A DNA stretch of 64,000 bases from Trebonia sp963737285 (GTDB lineage Bacteria; Actinomycetota; Actinomycetes; Streptosporangiales; Streptosporangiaceae), in the NCBI GenBank assembly GCA_963737285.1, contig CAVTRT010000002.1:620001-684000 (forward strand), given 5' to 3'. This document shows positions 54,345-62,853 of the stretch, piece after piece; the stretch's first letter is position 1, and each line of letters opens with the position of its first letter. The translations under genes were made by a program, and so were the position numbers. A model generated the notes under the pieces. That model saw nothing but the letters and a program-made list of their open reading frames with translations, did not search any database and was not told where the DNA came from.

Positions 54345-55589
54345 CTAAACTCCGAACCAGGCCGAGGCGGTCGCCACGTCCTTGTCGCCGCGGCCGGACA
54401 GGTTAACCAGGATCAGGCCATCGGGGCCGAGCTCGCGGCCGATCGTCATCGCGCCCGCGAGCGCGTGCGAGGACTCGATGGCCGGGATGATCCCCTCGGT
54501 GCGGCACAGCGCCGCGAAGCCTTCCATCGCCTCGCTGTCGGAGACCGAGCGGTACTCGGCGCGGCCGGTGTCCTTCAGCCATGCGTGCTCAGGGCCGACT
54601 CCCGGGTAGTCAAGGCCGGCCGAGATCGAGTGGGTGTCCAGCGTCTGGCCTTCGGAGTCCTGTAGCACGTAGGTGCGCATGCCGTGCAGGACGCCGGTGG
54701 TCCCGTAGGTCAGCGTGGCGGCGTGCCGCCCGGGGCCGTCACCGTCGCCGCCGGCCTCGCAGCCGATCAGAGCGACGCCCGCGTCGGGGATGAACGCGTG
54801 GAAGAGGCCGATCGCGTTCGAGCCGCCGCCCACGCAGGCCACGATCGCGTCGGGCAGCCGTCCGGCGATGTCCAGGACCTGCGCCCGGGCCTCGACCCCG
54901 ATGACGCGCTGGAAGTCACGGACCATCATGGGGAATGGGTGCGGGCCACCGACCGAGCCGATGCAGTAATGGGTGTACTCAACGGTGGTAACCCAGTCAC
55001 GGAACGCCTCATTCATGGCGTCCTTCAGCGTTCGGGTGCCCGCGGTCACGGGGATCACCTCCGCGCCCAGCATGCGCATCCGGGACACGTTCAGCGCCTG
55101 CCGGCGGGTGTCCTCCTCGCCCATGTAGACCGTGCACTCCAGGCCTAGCAGCGCGCACGCGGTGGCGGTGGCGACACCGTGCTGGCCGGCCCCGGTTTCC
55201 GCGATCACCCTCGTCTTGCCCATCCGCTTGGTGAGCAGCACCTGGCCAAGCACGTTGTTGATCTTGTGCGAGCCCGTGTGCGCGAGGTCCTCGCGCTTCA
55301 GCAGCACCCGGCAGCCGCCCGCGTGCCGCGCGCTGAACCGCTTGGCCTCGGTCACCCGGGTCGGCCGGCTGGCGTAGTTGCGCAGCAGCTCATCTAGCTC
55401 CGCGTTGAACTCCGGGTCGCTGCGCGCCGCCTCGTATTCCTTGGCGAGCTGCTCGATGGCCGCCATCAGCGACTCGGGCGCGAACAGCCCGCCGAAGTCA
55501 CCGAAGTGACCGGCGGTGTCCGGGACGGGCGAGATGTCCGGCTCCGCGGGAGGGCGGCGGAAGGGCTGGCGAGAAGCACTCTGGTCCAC
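54345..55589 (-). CDS. trpB: tryptophan synthase beta subunit
   Basis: 414 aa PLP enzyme joining indole and serine. GHFGDFGGLFAPESLMAAI, LLKREDLAHTGSHKINNVLGQ with the Schiff-base Lys, ETGAGQHGVATATACALLG, ACVGGGSNAIGLFHAFI binding the PLP phosphate. GTG 55589 gives the family length; the frame is open to 55718 but overlaps trpC without support. 28 bp after trpC. Confidence 0.96.
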   Translation of the reverse strand: MDQSASRQPFRRPPAEPDISPVPDTAGHFGDFGGLFAPESLMAAIEQLAKEYEAARSDPEFNAELDELLRNYASRPTRVTEAKRFSARHAGGCRVLLKREDLAHTGSHKINNVLGQVLLTKRMGKTRVIAETGAGQHGVATATACALLGLECTVYMGEEDTRRQALNVSRMRMLGAEVIPVTAGTRTLKDAMNEAFRDWVTTVEYTHYCIGSVGGPHPFPMMVRDFQRVIGVEARAQVLDIAGRLPDAIVACVGGGSNAIGLFHAFIPDAGVALIGCEAGGDGDGPGRHAATLTYGTTGVLHGMRTYVLQDSEGQTLDTHSISAGLDYPGVGPEHAWLKDTGRAEYRSVSDSEAMEGFAALCRTEGIIPAIESSHALAGAMTIGRELGPDGLILVNLSGRGDKDVATASAWFGV

Positions 55590-55617
55590 GAGAACCACCC
55601 TACCGGCTGCGGCGGGG

Positions 55618-56427
55618 CTAGCCTCGCTCGGTCCGCAGCGCCGGGTGCGACCCGGCCGTGACCAGGTCGGCGACGGCTGCGCGCGGATCCTTCCCGGTGA
55701 CCAGGGACTCGCCGACAAGGACGGCGTCCGCCCCCGCCGCGGCGTACTGAAGCAGATCGTGCGGCCCGCGCACGCCGGATTCAGCGATCTTGACGACGCC
55801 CTCGGGGATACGCGGGGCGAGCCGGGTGAACACGGCTCGGTCCACCTCGAGGGTGGCGAGGTTCCGGGCGTTCACTCCGATCACGGTGGCCCCGGCATCG
55901 ACGGCCCGCTCCAGTTCCTCGTCGGCGTGCACCTCGACGAGCGGCAGCAGCCCGATCGACTGCGCTCGCTCTACGAGCGAGACCAGGGCGCTTTGCTCCA
56001 GCGCGGCCACGATCAGCAGCACCACGTCGGCGCCGTGAGCGCGCGCCTCCCACAACTGGTAGGAGCTGACGATGAAGTCCTTGCGCAGGACTGGCACCTG
56101 CACGGTTCGCCGGACAGCCACCAGGTCCTCCAGCGTCCCGCCGAACCGGCGCCGCTCGGTGAGCACGCTGATGATCGACGCACCGCCGGCCTCGTACTCG
56201 GCTGCCAGTGCGGCCGGATCATCGATGTCGGCCATCGCGCCACGGGATGGGCTAGCCCGCTTGACCTCGGCGATGACGGCGACCCCGTCGGCCTTCAGCG
56301 CGGCCATCGCGTCGAGCGGGGACGCCGCTCGCCGTGCCATCTCCTTGAGCTGCTCAAGCGGGACCTGATGCTCCCGTTCGGCGAGATCGGCACGGACGCC
56401 CTCAAGGATCTCGTCGAGTACGCTCAC
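55618..56427 (-). CDS. trpC: indole-3-glycerol-phosphate synthase
   Basis: 269 aa TIM barrel. VIAEVKRASPSRGAMADIDD with catalytic Lys, GGASIISVLTERRRFGGTLEDL, VPVLRKDFIVSSYQLWEARAHGAD, LVEVHADEELERAVDAGATVIGVNARNLATLEVD and VKIAESGVRGPHDLLQYAAAGADAVLVGE. Start GTG 56427; a Met at 56448 is possible. First clearly Trp-synthetic gene of the run; trpE and trpD are not in the window. Confidence 0.96.
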   Translation of the reverse strand: MSVLDEILEGVRADLAEREHQVPLEQLKEMARRAASPLDAMAALKADGVAVIAEVKRASPSRGAMADIDDPAALAAEYEAGGASIISVLTERRRFGGTLEDLVAVRRTVQVPVLRKDFIVSSYQLWEARAHGADVVLLIVAALEQSALVSLVERAQSIGLLPLVEVHADEELERAVDAGATVIGVNARNLATLEVDRAVFTRLAPRIPEGVVKIAESGVRGPHDLLQYAAAGADAVLVGESLVTGKDPRAAVADLVTAGSHPALRTERG

Positions 56428-56559
56428 CGGGTTCAGTCGTCCCCTCAAGTCGGAAATGTTGCGCCACCGATGCTAGTCGCCCCGCTGAGGCGGCCTCGGC
56501 GCCCCCCCTGGAGTTTGCCTGCGCAATGCATTCGCGATACCTGCGTATGGGAACCGTGG

Positions 56560-57354
56560 CTACCAGTCCTCATCGGGCCAGCACAGCGCATAACCGACAC
56601 TATGGACCGTCCGGATCACAGCGACGCCCAGCTTTGACCGCAGCTGGGTGATGTACACGTCAATCGCGCGCTCGGTCGGCCGCTTGCCCCGCTCGGCCTC
56701 CAGCGCGGCGAGCAGCCGCTGCCTGCTCAGCGGCTGGTCCGGCTGCGCGGCGAGCGCGGCGAGCAGGGCGAACTCGGTGCGGGTGAGCTCAACCTCGCGG
56801 CCCGCCAGCATGACCCGGCGGCGGGTGCCATCCAGGCGGGAGACGGCATCCGGCGAGGCAGTCGCCGCGACACCGGGACCTGGCGCGCCAGCGAGCCCCT
56901 GCCCGCCGGGGCGCAGCAGCTCGGTCACGGCGTCGACGAGCGCCCGCGGGCTAAACGGCCTGGCCAGGAACTGGCGACGATAGTCCAGGCCGTCGCTGAG
57001 GCTGCGCGGCCGGACGCCATGCCGGTCCAGGAGGTACACGACTGGACCAACGCCGCCCGCCGCCTCGGGCTTCCCGCCCGCTGCGGACTGCCCGGCGCGC
57101 GGGAACTGCCCGGTTCCGGCAGGCTGCCCCGCTCCCGCGGACTGCAGCACGCGCCGTACCGCGGCGGCCTCCAGGCCAGGCATCGTGAGATCAATCACGA
57201 ACAGGTCGGCGTCCCTGTCGGCCAGGGCGCTCAGCGTCGCCGCCGGGGTGGCGACTACCCGGACACTGGCGCCCGCGCGGGCCAGGTAGCGCCGCGACAT
57301 CTCGCCGACCTCTGGCTCATGGTCGGCGACGAGCACGTCCGCGCTAGCTGGCAT
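56560..57354 (-). CDS. OmpR/PhoB-like response regulator in the trp run
   Basis: 264 aa. N-terminal receiver: VLVADHEPEVGEMSRRYLARAG, phospho-acceptor Asp in LFVIDLTMPGLE; a Gly/Pro-rich insert of about 35 residues follows the beta-3 region, and the expected T and K appear displaced (FLARPFSPRALVDAV has Arg in place of the usual KP). C-terminal winged helix: REVELTRTEFALLAALAAQ, QRLLAALEAERGKRPTERAIDVYITQLRSKL, IRTVHSVGYAL. No kinase gene is adjacent. Its start overlaps the end of the Trp-associated membrane protein gene by 11 bp. The altered receiver suggests weak or phosphorylation-independent activation. Confidence 0.88.
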   Translation of the reverse strand: MPASADVLVADHEPEVGEMSRRYLARAGASVRVVATPAATLSALADRDADLFVIDLTMPGLEAAAVRRVLQSAGAGQPAGTGQFPRAGQSAAGGKPEAAGGVGPVVYLLDRHGVRPRSLSDGLDYRRQFLARPFSPRALVDAVTELLRPGGQGLAGAPGPGVAATASPDAVSRLDGTRRRVMLAGREVELTRTEFALLAALAAQPDQPLSRQRLLAALEAERGKRPTERAIDVYITQLRSKLGVAVIRTVHSVGYALCWPDEDW

Positions 57355-58138
57355 CCGTGGGATCAGCCCCGGCGCTGAGCGATTCCCACATCGACGCGGA
57401 GTCCTGCCGCGCCGGCGCTCCCCCGGCCCGGCCGTCGTGGGCGGCATCCTGATTGGCGTGCAGTTCGTAGCGGGCCGACATGACAGGCCACGCAGGACCG
57501 CGCCACGCGGTCGCGACTCCCGCCGCCACCACGAGCAGCCCCCCCGCCAGCACCGCCAGCCGCCAGGGCGTGCCGCTCATGATGGCGTGCCCGGTTCCGT
57601 CGACTAGCGACACGACACTCAAGCCGCCGCCGACCGACCCACTGGTGGTCGAGCCGACCGCACCGGAGGCGGCGGCAGCGCCGGGTGACCCGACCTTGCT
57701 CGCCGCCACGCTGAGCACCGACGCTGCCGACACGGATGTGCCAACCGCGACCGCGGCACCTGCCCCGAAAACGGCCAGCAGCACCCCGGTGGCCCGGCGC
57801 ACGAGTCCCCGGGTGGCGATCACGGCTGCGAGACAGGCCAGCGCGGCGATGCCCAGCGCTCCGACCAGCGGGACGAGGTCCCCGCCGCTTACGTCGATGA
57901 CCTGTGCCGACAGCGGCTTGGGCGGGGTGAAGACGGCGCGCGCCCACTGCTGCCTGACCGCCGCCAGGATCAGCCCGGCTCCCACCGCGCCGCCAAGCAG
58001 CGCCACGCTGTACTGGCGCCGGGCAGACGGCCCGGGCCGGCGGCCTGCCCGGGCCGGCGAGCCAGTCGCGGCCTGGGGGGCCGACTGGCGCGACGGGGCG
58101 GACACGCCGGCACCCTCGCTATGCACTCGGCCGCTCAC
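57344..58138 (-). CDS. Trp biosynthesis-associated membrane protein
   Basis: 264 aa, four hydrophobic helices (YSVALLGGAVGAGLILAAV, LVPLVGALGIAALACLAAVI, GVLLAVFGAGAAVAVGTSV, WRLAVLAGGLLVVAAGVATA) with RQQWARAVFTPP after the first. This is the Trp_oprn_chp family found beside trpE/trpC in actinobacteria; function unknown. It overlaps hisI by 20 bp if GTG 58138 is used; GTG 58105 avoids this. Confidence 0.85.
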   Translation of the reverse strand: MSGRVHSEGAGVSAPSRQSAPQAATGSPARAGRRPGPSARRQYSVALLGGAVGAGLILAAVRQQWARAVFTPPKPLSAQVIDVSGGDLVPLVGALGIAALACLAAVIATRGLVRRATGVLLAVFGAGAAVAVGTSVSAASVLSVAASKVGSPGAAAASGAVGSTTSGSVGGGLSVVSLVDGTGHAIMSGTPWRLAVLAGGLLVVAAGVATAWRGPAWPVMSARYELHANQDAAHDGRAGGAPARQDSASMWESLSAGADPTDAS

Positions 58139-58502
58139 CCGTCAGGGCATCGAGCACGTCGGCGTCGAAGCAGGTGCGGTCGCCGGTGTGGCATGCCCCG
58201 CCGACCTGGTCCACCCTGACCAGGACCGCGTCGCCGTCGCAGTCGAGCGCGACCGACTTAACCCACTGCTGGTGCCCGGAAGACTCCCCCTTGACCCAGT
58301 ACTCCTGCCGGCTGCGCGACCAGTAGGTGCAGCGCCGCGTCGTCAGCGTCCGGTGCAGCGCCTCGTCGTCCATCCAGCCAAGCATGAGCACCTCGCCGGT
58401 GTCGTACTGCTGGGCAATGGCGGCGAACAGCCCGCTGGCGTCCCGCTTGACCCGCGCCGCGATCTCCGGATCCAGCTGCGACGCCCGTACAGTCTCAGTC
58501 AT
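58119..58502 (-). CDS. hisI: phosphoribosyl-AMP cyclohydrolase
   Basis: 127 aa. Third step of histidine synthesis. GEVLMLGWMDDEALHRTL, TRRCTYWSRSRQEYWVKGE, SVALDCDGDAVLVRVDQVGG, ACHTGDRTCF: all Zn and Mg ligands present. ATG 58502 is preceded by GAGGGG. Separate from the PRA-PH domain (hisE), as usual in actinobacteria. Confidence 0.96.
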   Translation of the reverse strand: MTETVRASQLDPEIAARVKRDASGLFAAIAQQYDTGEVLMLGWMDDEALHRTLTTRRCTYWSRSRQEYWVKGESSGHQQWVKSVALDCDGDAVLVRVDQVGGACHTGDRTCFDADVLDALTGERPSA

Positions 58503-58574
58503 TGTTTGGCCCCTCAGTTGTTGTTGTCTAAACCCCCTCCACACGGGGCTCCTTTACAGCCTACGATCATCAGG

Positions 58575-59333
58575 GTGACCCATTCGCGTGATGAACGCCT
58601 TGCGCTGGCCGACCTGCTCGAGGAAAAGGGCCCGGACGCGCCGACGCTGTGCACGGGCTGGACGACGGGCGACCTGGCCGCACACCTCGTGCTACGGGAG
58701 ACCCGCCCGGACGCGGCCGCCGGGGTGATGGGCGGCCCGCTGGCCGGCTACACCACGCGAGCGCAGGGGCGCCTCAAGAGCCGCATGAGCTATCAGGAGC
58801 TGCTCGCGGCGTTCCGGAACGGGCCGCCGCGGTTCTCCCCGTTCGCGCTGCCTCGGCTGGACGAGGTGGCCAACACCGTGGAGTACTTCGTGCACCACGA
58901 GGATGTCCGGCGGGGCGGCGACGACTGGACGCCGCGGGACCTCGATCCCGGCCTGACCGACGCGCTGTGGGGACGCCTGAAGGGCGGCGCCCGCTTCTTC
59001 GTGCGCTCAGCACCGGTCGGCGTCGAGCTGGCCCGCGATGAGGGCACTGCCGAAGGCGGCGGCGCCGCGGCCGGATCCGGCCCCTACCGCGTCACGGCCA
59101 AGCGAACCGCGCCTTTGGTCACGGTCACCGGCAGCCCCGGGGAGCTGACGCTGTGGGCGTTCGGCCGCGTCACCGCCTCCCACGTCCAGCTCGATGGCCC
59201 GAAGGCCGCCGTCAACCAGCTGCAGGGCTGGCGCCGGTTATCCCGGCGGCAGCCTTACCGGCCCATCTCGCGCCGAAGGCGGTCCAGGTCGTCATCGACG
59301 TTCGGGCGGGACGGCGCCGGCGGCGGGGGGTAG
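58575..59333 (+). CDS. TIGR03085-family (mycothiol-dependent-enzyme fold) protein
   Basis: 252 aa from GTG 58575. SRDERLALADLLEEKGPDAP, TLCTGWTTGDLAAHLVLRETRPDAA, RLDEVANTVEYFVHHEDVRRG and TLWAFGRVTASHVQLDGP are the TIGR03085 pattern, with His in WTTGDLAAHL and HHED as likely metal ligands in a DinB/MDMPI-like fold. Function unknown. Family members end near residue 215; the basic, Arg/Ser-rich tail from about 59240 overlaps the convergent gene at 59255 by 79 bp, so the stop may have been lost. Confidence 0.85.
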   Translation: MTHSRDERLALADLLEEKGPDAPTLCTGWTTGDLAAHLVLRETRPDAAAGVMGGPLAGYTTRAQGRLKSRMSYQELLAAFRNGPPRFSPFALPRLDEVANTVEYFVHHEDVRRGGDDWTPRDLDPGLTDALWGRLKGGARFFVRSAPVGVELARDEGTAEGGGAAAGSGPYRVTAKRTAPLVTVTGSPGELTLWAFGRVTASHVQLDGPKAAVNQLQGWRRLSRRQPYRPISRRRRSRSSSTFGRDGAGGGG

Positions 59334-59590
59334 TCCGCCTGCTGGTAGTCCGCCTGCTGATGGTTGTCGCTCCGGCGGTCGCCACGAAGCTGCCGGTCGC
59401 GGTGGTGATCCTTCACCTCGCGGCGACGCGACGACGTCACGACCTTGTAGGCGACGTACCCGCCGCCCGCGACCAGTGCGGCGATCAGCACGTAGCCAAG
59501 CAGCGCCAAGATGACGTGGACGACCTCGCCCACGATCAGGAAGGCGATCAACGCGCCGATTACCACGGCTGCTACCTTGAGCCAGTTCAT
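59255..59590 (-). CDS. small two-helix membrane protein
   Basis: 111 aa. Two hydrophobic segments (VAAVVIGALIAFLIVGEVVH, ILALLGYVLIAALVAGGGYVAY), then a basic and polar tail (SSRRREVKDHHRDRQLR) with two QQADY repeats and a Pro stretch, ending DDDLDRLRREMGR. I do not recognise the family. Convergent with the TIGR03085 gene. Confidence 0.7.
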   Translation of the reverse strand: MNWLKVAAVVIGALIAFLIVGEVVHVILALLGYVLIAALVAGGGYVAYKVVTSSRRREVKDHHRDRQLRGDRRSDNHQQADYQQADYPPPPAPSRPNVDDDLDRLRREMGR

Positions 59591-59695
59591 CGCGGCGCCC
59601 CTTTCTCCTCGCCTTCGATCATAATCTGAATCCGAACGGCACGGACCGGTCGTGTAGCCGGCCCTACCTAGCCCCGCGGAGTAAGGACGTAGATC

Positions 59696-60439
59696 ATGAA
59701 CGTACTGGGGATCGACATCGGCGGTACCGGGATCAAGGCGGCACCGGTGGACGTCGGGACCGGCAAGCTCGTCGCCGACCGGCAGAAGATCGCCACCCCG
59801 CAGCCGGCCACGCCGGAGGCAGTAACGGCTGTGGTGCAGGAGTTGGCGGGCTCGTTCGGCTGGAAAGGGGCAGTGGGGGTCACGTTCCCCGGCGTGGTCA
59901 CGAGCGGGACCGTGCAGACGGCTGCCAACATGGACAAGAGCTGGATTGGCATGGACGCGGTGGCGCTATTCGGCAAGGCGCGCGGCGGCGCGGTAACGGT
60001 GCTGAACGACGCGGACGCGGCCGGACTGGCGGAGATGACCTTTGGCGTAGGGGCCGACACTCGCGGGACGGTGCTGATGCTGACGTTCGGCACCGGGATC
60101 GGCAGCGCGCTGTTCGTCGATGGGACGCTGGTGCCTAACACTGAGTTTGGCCACATCGAGATCGACGGGAAGGACGCGGAGAAGCGCGCGTCCGAGCGGG
60201 CTAAGGAACTGCACGACCTGTCCTGGTCGAAGTGGGCGGGCCGGGTCGATGACTACATGAGGCACATGGAGGCCCTGCTGTCCCCTGACCTGATCATCGT
60301 CGGCGGCGGGATCAGCAAGGAATCGGAGAAGTGGGTGCCGCTGCTGACGGGGGTGCGGGCGAAGATCGTGCCCGCGGCGCTGCTGAACGACGCCGGGATC
60401 GTGGGCGCGGCTATGGCGACAACCATGCGCAACGGCTAA
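59696..60439 (+). CDS. ppgK: polyphosphate glucokinase
   Basis: 247 aa ROK-type kinase. VLGIDIGGTGIKAAPVDVGTG (phosphate 1), GVTFPGVVTSG, VLNDADAAGLAEMTFG with catalytic Asp, LMLTFGTGIGSALFVDG, EFGHIEIDGKDAEKRASERAKE: the last, lysine/arginine-rich stretch is typical of polyphosphate-using PPGKs. SPDLIIVGGGISKESEKW closes the fold. Uses polyphosphate or ATP to phosphorylate glucose. + strand, inserted between hisI and hisF; ribosome site GGAG/AAGGA upstream. Confidence 0.95.
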   Translation: MNVLGIDIGGTGIKAAPVDVGTGKLVADRQKIATPQPATPEAVTAVVQELAGSFGWKGAVGVTFPGVVTSGTVQTAANMDKSWIGMDAVALFGKARGGAVTVLNDADAAGLAEMTFGVGADTRGTVLMLTFGTGIGSALFVDGTLVPNTEFGHIEIDGKDAEKRASERAKELHDLSWSKWAGRVDDYMRHMEALLSPDLIIVGGGISKESEKWVPLLTGVRAKIVPAALLNDAGIVGAAMATTMRNG

Positions 60440-60479
60440 GTTCCTCACCTGCTGGAATATCCGCGCCGCCAGCCCCCCG

Positions 60480-61265
60480 TCAGCGGACTGGGTAGCCGCC
60501 CAGCCGGAGGGCGTCCTTCACCTGGGGAATGCCGACCGTGCCAAAGTGGAAGACGCTCGCCGCCAGGACCGCGTCCGCGCCGGCCGCGACGGCCGGGGCG
60601 AAGTGCGCGACCTCCCCGGCTCCGCCACTGGCGATCACCGGGACGCTCACAGCGGTTCGGACCAGGCCGATAAGCTCCAGGTCGAACCCGGCCCTGGTGC
60701 CGTCGGCGTCCATCGAGTTGAGCAGGATCTCGCCGGCACCGAGGTCAACCGCGCGGCGCGCCCACTCGATCGCGTCGATGCCAGTCCCCCGGCGCCCGCC
60801 GTGCGTCGTCACCTCGAACCCGCTCGCCGTCGGCTGGTCGCCGGCGGGCACCCGGCGCGCGTCCACCGACAGCACGACGCACTGCGCGCCGAACTGCCTG
60901 GACGCCTCGGCCAGCAGCTCCGGCCGGGCGATCGCGGCGGTGTTGAGCGACACCTTGTCGGCACCAGCGCGCAGCAGCGCGTTCACGTCCGAGGTCGAGC
61001 GAACTCCGCCGCCGACGGTCAACGGGATGAAGACCTGCTCGGCGGTGCGCCGCACCACGTCGTACATGGTTTCCCGGCCACCGCTTGAGGCCGTGATGTC
61101 GAGGAAGGTGAGCTCGTCGGCTCCCTCGGCGTCGTACCGGGCGGCCAGCTCGACCGGATCCCCGGCATCACGCAGGTTGAGGAAGTTCACGCCCTTGACG
61201 ACTCGCCCCCCGTCCACGTCCAGGCAGGGGATAACCCGCACCGCGACGGTGCTTTGCGCAATCAT
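60480..61265 (-). CDS. hisF: imidazole glycerol phosphate synthase, cyclase subunit
   Basis: 261 aa TIM barrel. VRVIPCLDVDGGRVVKGVNF with catalytic Asp, LTFLDITASSGGRETM, FIPLTVGGGVRSTSDVNALLRAGADKVSLNTAA, CVVLSVDARRV, GEILLNSMDADGTRAGFD, VIASGGAGEVAHF. Works with HisH. Overlaps priA by 4 bp (ATGA). Confidence 0.97.
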   Translation of the reverse strand: MIAQSTVAVRVIPCLDVDGGRVVKGVNFLNLRDAGDPVELAARYDAEGADELTFLDITASSGGRETMYDVVRRTAEQVFIPLTVGGGVRSTSDVNALLRAGADKVSLNTAAIARPELLAEASRQFGAQCVVLSVDARRVPAGDQPTASGFEVTTHGGRRGTGIDAIEWARRAVDLGAGEILLNSMDADGTRAGFDLELIGLVRTAVSVPVIASGGAGEVAHFAPAVAAGADAVLAASVFHFGTVGIPQVKDALRLGGYPVR

Positions 61266-61990
61266 GAGGATGCCACCGCCGCCAGGGCTTCCTGCAGGGT
61301 GAAGGCACCCGCGTACAGCGCCTTGCCGACGATGGCCCCTTCTACCCCGTCCGGAACGAGACCGGCCAGTGCCCGCAGGTCATCCAGGCTGGACACCCCC
61401 CCGGACGCAACCACCGGGCGGTCGGTGGCCGCGCAGACACTCCGTAGCAGGTCCAGGTTGGGACCGCGGAGCGTGCCGTCCTTCAGCACGTCGGTCACGA
61501 CATAGCGGGCGCAGCCCTCGGCATCCAGGCGGGCCAGCGTCTCAAACAGCTCCCCGCCCTCAGACGTCCAGCCGCGCGCGGCCAGCGTGGTGCCGCGCAC
61601 GTCAAGGCCGACCGCGATCTTGTCACCGTAGGTGCCGATGATCTTCTGTACCCACGCGGGCTTCTCCAGTGCGGCGGTACCGATATTGACCCGCTCGCAG
61701 CCGGTCGCCAGCGCCCGCTCCAGCGACTGGTCGTCGCGGATGCCGCCGGACATCTCGACCCGCATGTCGACCACGGCGACGACCTCGGCGAGCAGTGCCG
61801 CGTTGGACCCGCGCCCGAACGCCGCGTCCAGGTCCACCAGGTGCAGCCACTGCGCCCCGGCCTGCTGCCAGGCGAGCGCGGCCTCAACCGGGTCGCCGTA
61901 GGAGGTCTCGCTGCCCGCCGCGCCCTGTACGAGCCGGACGGCCTGCCCGTCCGCGACATCGACGGCGGGCAGCAGAACCAAGGAACTCAC
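61262..61990 (-). CDS. priA: bifunctional HisA/TrpF isomerase PriA
   Basis: 242 aa. LLPAVDVADGQAVRLVQGAAGSE, WLHLVDLDAAFGRGSN, VEMSGGIRDDQSLERAL, IAVGLDVRGTTLAARGW, VVTDVLKDGTLRGPNLDLL, VASGGVSSLDDL. In actinobacteria this enzyme serves both histidine (ProFAR isomerase) and tryptophan (PRA isomerase) synthesis; the lack of a trpF near trpC here agrees. Coupled to hisF by a 4-bp overlap. Confidence 0.95.
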   Translation of the reverse strand: MSSLVLLPAVDVADGQAVRLVQGAAGSETSYGDPVEAALAWQQAGAQWLHLVDLDAAFGRGSNAALLAEVVAVVDMRVEMSGGIRDDQSLERALATGCERVNIGTAALEKPAWVQKIIGTYGDKIAVGLDVRGTTLAARGWTSEGGELFETLARLDAEGCARYVVTDVLKDGTLRGPNLDLLRSVCAATDRPVVASGGVSSLDDLRALAGLVPDGVEGAIVGKALYAGAFTLQEALAAVASS

Positions 61991-62043
61991 GTCGTCTCCT
62001 GAGATTGGTGGGGCTGGAGAGGCTGGAGGAATTTGTAGAAGCC

Positions 62044-62117
62044 CGTAAGGTTTTCCGGTTCCGTAAGGTTTTCCACGTTCCCACGTGGAAAAGTCTTCGC
62101 GACCGGAAAAGTCTTCG
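62044..62117. repeat. two-tier nested inverted repeat upstream of priA
   Basis: cgtaaggttttcc occurs at 62044-62056 and 62062-62074; ggaaaagtcttcg occurs at 62087-62099 and 62105-62117. Inner stem TTTTCCACGT (62069-62078) / ACGTGGAAAA (62083-62092) with a 4-nt loop; outer stem TTTTCCGGT (62051-62059) / ACCGGAAAA (62102-62110). It lies in the 163-bp gap between hisH and priA and is strikingly AT-rich. It could be an attenuator, terminator or RNase site adjusting the distal his genes. Confidence 0.75.
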
Positions 62118-62153
62118 AGATAAATGGCGTGCCGACCCAGGCCGCGCAGGATG

Positions 62154-62822
62154 TCAAAGCGTGCCGAGCCAGTTGGCGAGGACCTGGGCGCCGGCGTCGC
62201 CGGACTTCTCCGGATGGAACTGAGTCGCGGACACCAGCCCGTCCTCGACCGCCGCCGCGAACGGCTCCCCGTGCTCGGCGACGGTCACACGAGGGCAGCT
62301 GCCGGGCTCGCCGGTCGCGCGCGCGGCATTGAGGTCCAGGTGCGCCAACGGCCCCACGTCCCGCATCCGCAGCGCGTAGGAGTGCACGAAGTAGAACCGG
62401 GTGCCCGGGTCGATCCCGGCGAACAGCGCCGAGCCCTGCGGCGGGGTGACCGTGTTCCATCCCATGTGCGGCAGCACCGGGGCGTCGAGGCGGTCGACGG
62501 TGCCGGGCCAGACCTCGCAGCCCTCGGTCCGGATGCCGTGCTCGACGCCAGCCGAGAACAGCACCTGCATGCCGACGCAGATGCCGAGCACCGGGCGGCC
62601 CAGCTCGATTCGCCCAGCGATGACCTTCTCGCCGCCGATGCCTCGGATGCCGGCCATGCAGGCGGCGAACGCGCCGACACCGGGCACCACGAGGCCGTCG
62701 CAGCTCAGTGCCGCGTCCAGGTCCGCGGTCACCTGGACGCTCGCGCCGGCGCGAGCCAGCGCCCGCTCGGCGGAGCGGAGGTTGCCGGACCCGTAGTCCA
62801 GCACCACGACGTCAGCGGCCAC
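62154..62822 (-). CDS. hisH: imidazole glycerol phosphate synthase, glutaminase subunit
   Basis: 222 aa class I amidotransferase. VVLDYGSGNLRSAERAL, VVPGVGAFAACM, RPVLGICVGMQVLF with nucleophile Cys, HMGWNTV, FYFVHSYAL, VSATQFHPEKSGDAG with catalytic His and Glu. GTG start 62822, 31 bp after hisB. Confidence 0.96.
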   Translation of the reverse strand: MAADVVVLDYGSGNLRSAERALARAGASVQVTADLDAALSCDGLVVPGVGAFAACMAGIRGIGGEKVIAGRIELGRPVLGICVGMQVLFSAGVEHGIRTEGCEVWPGTVDRLDAPVLPHMGWNTVTPPQGSALFAGIDPGTRFYFVHSYALRMRDVGPLAHLDLNAARATGEPGSCPRVTVAEHGEPFAAAVEDGLVSATQFHPEKSGDAGAQVLANWLGTL

Positions 62823-62853
62823 CGGGCACCACCGCGCCCCTGCGCTCGCTCAT

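Noticed and set aside
57480..58574. 365-codon upstream extension of the TIGR03085 gene
   Set aside because: It runs antisense through the Trp membrane protein and hisI genes; the family's N terminus begins at GTG 58575.
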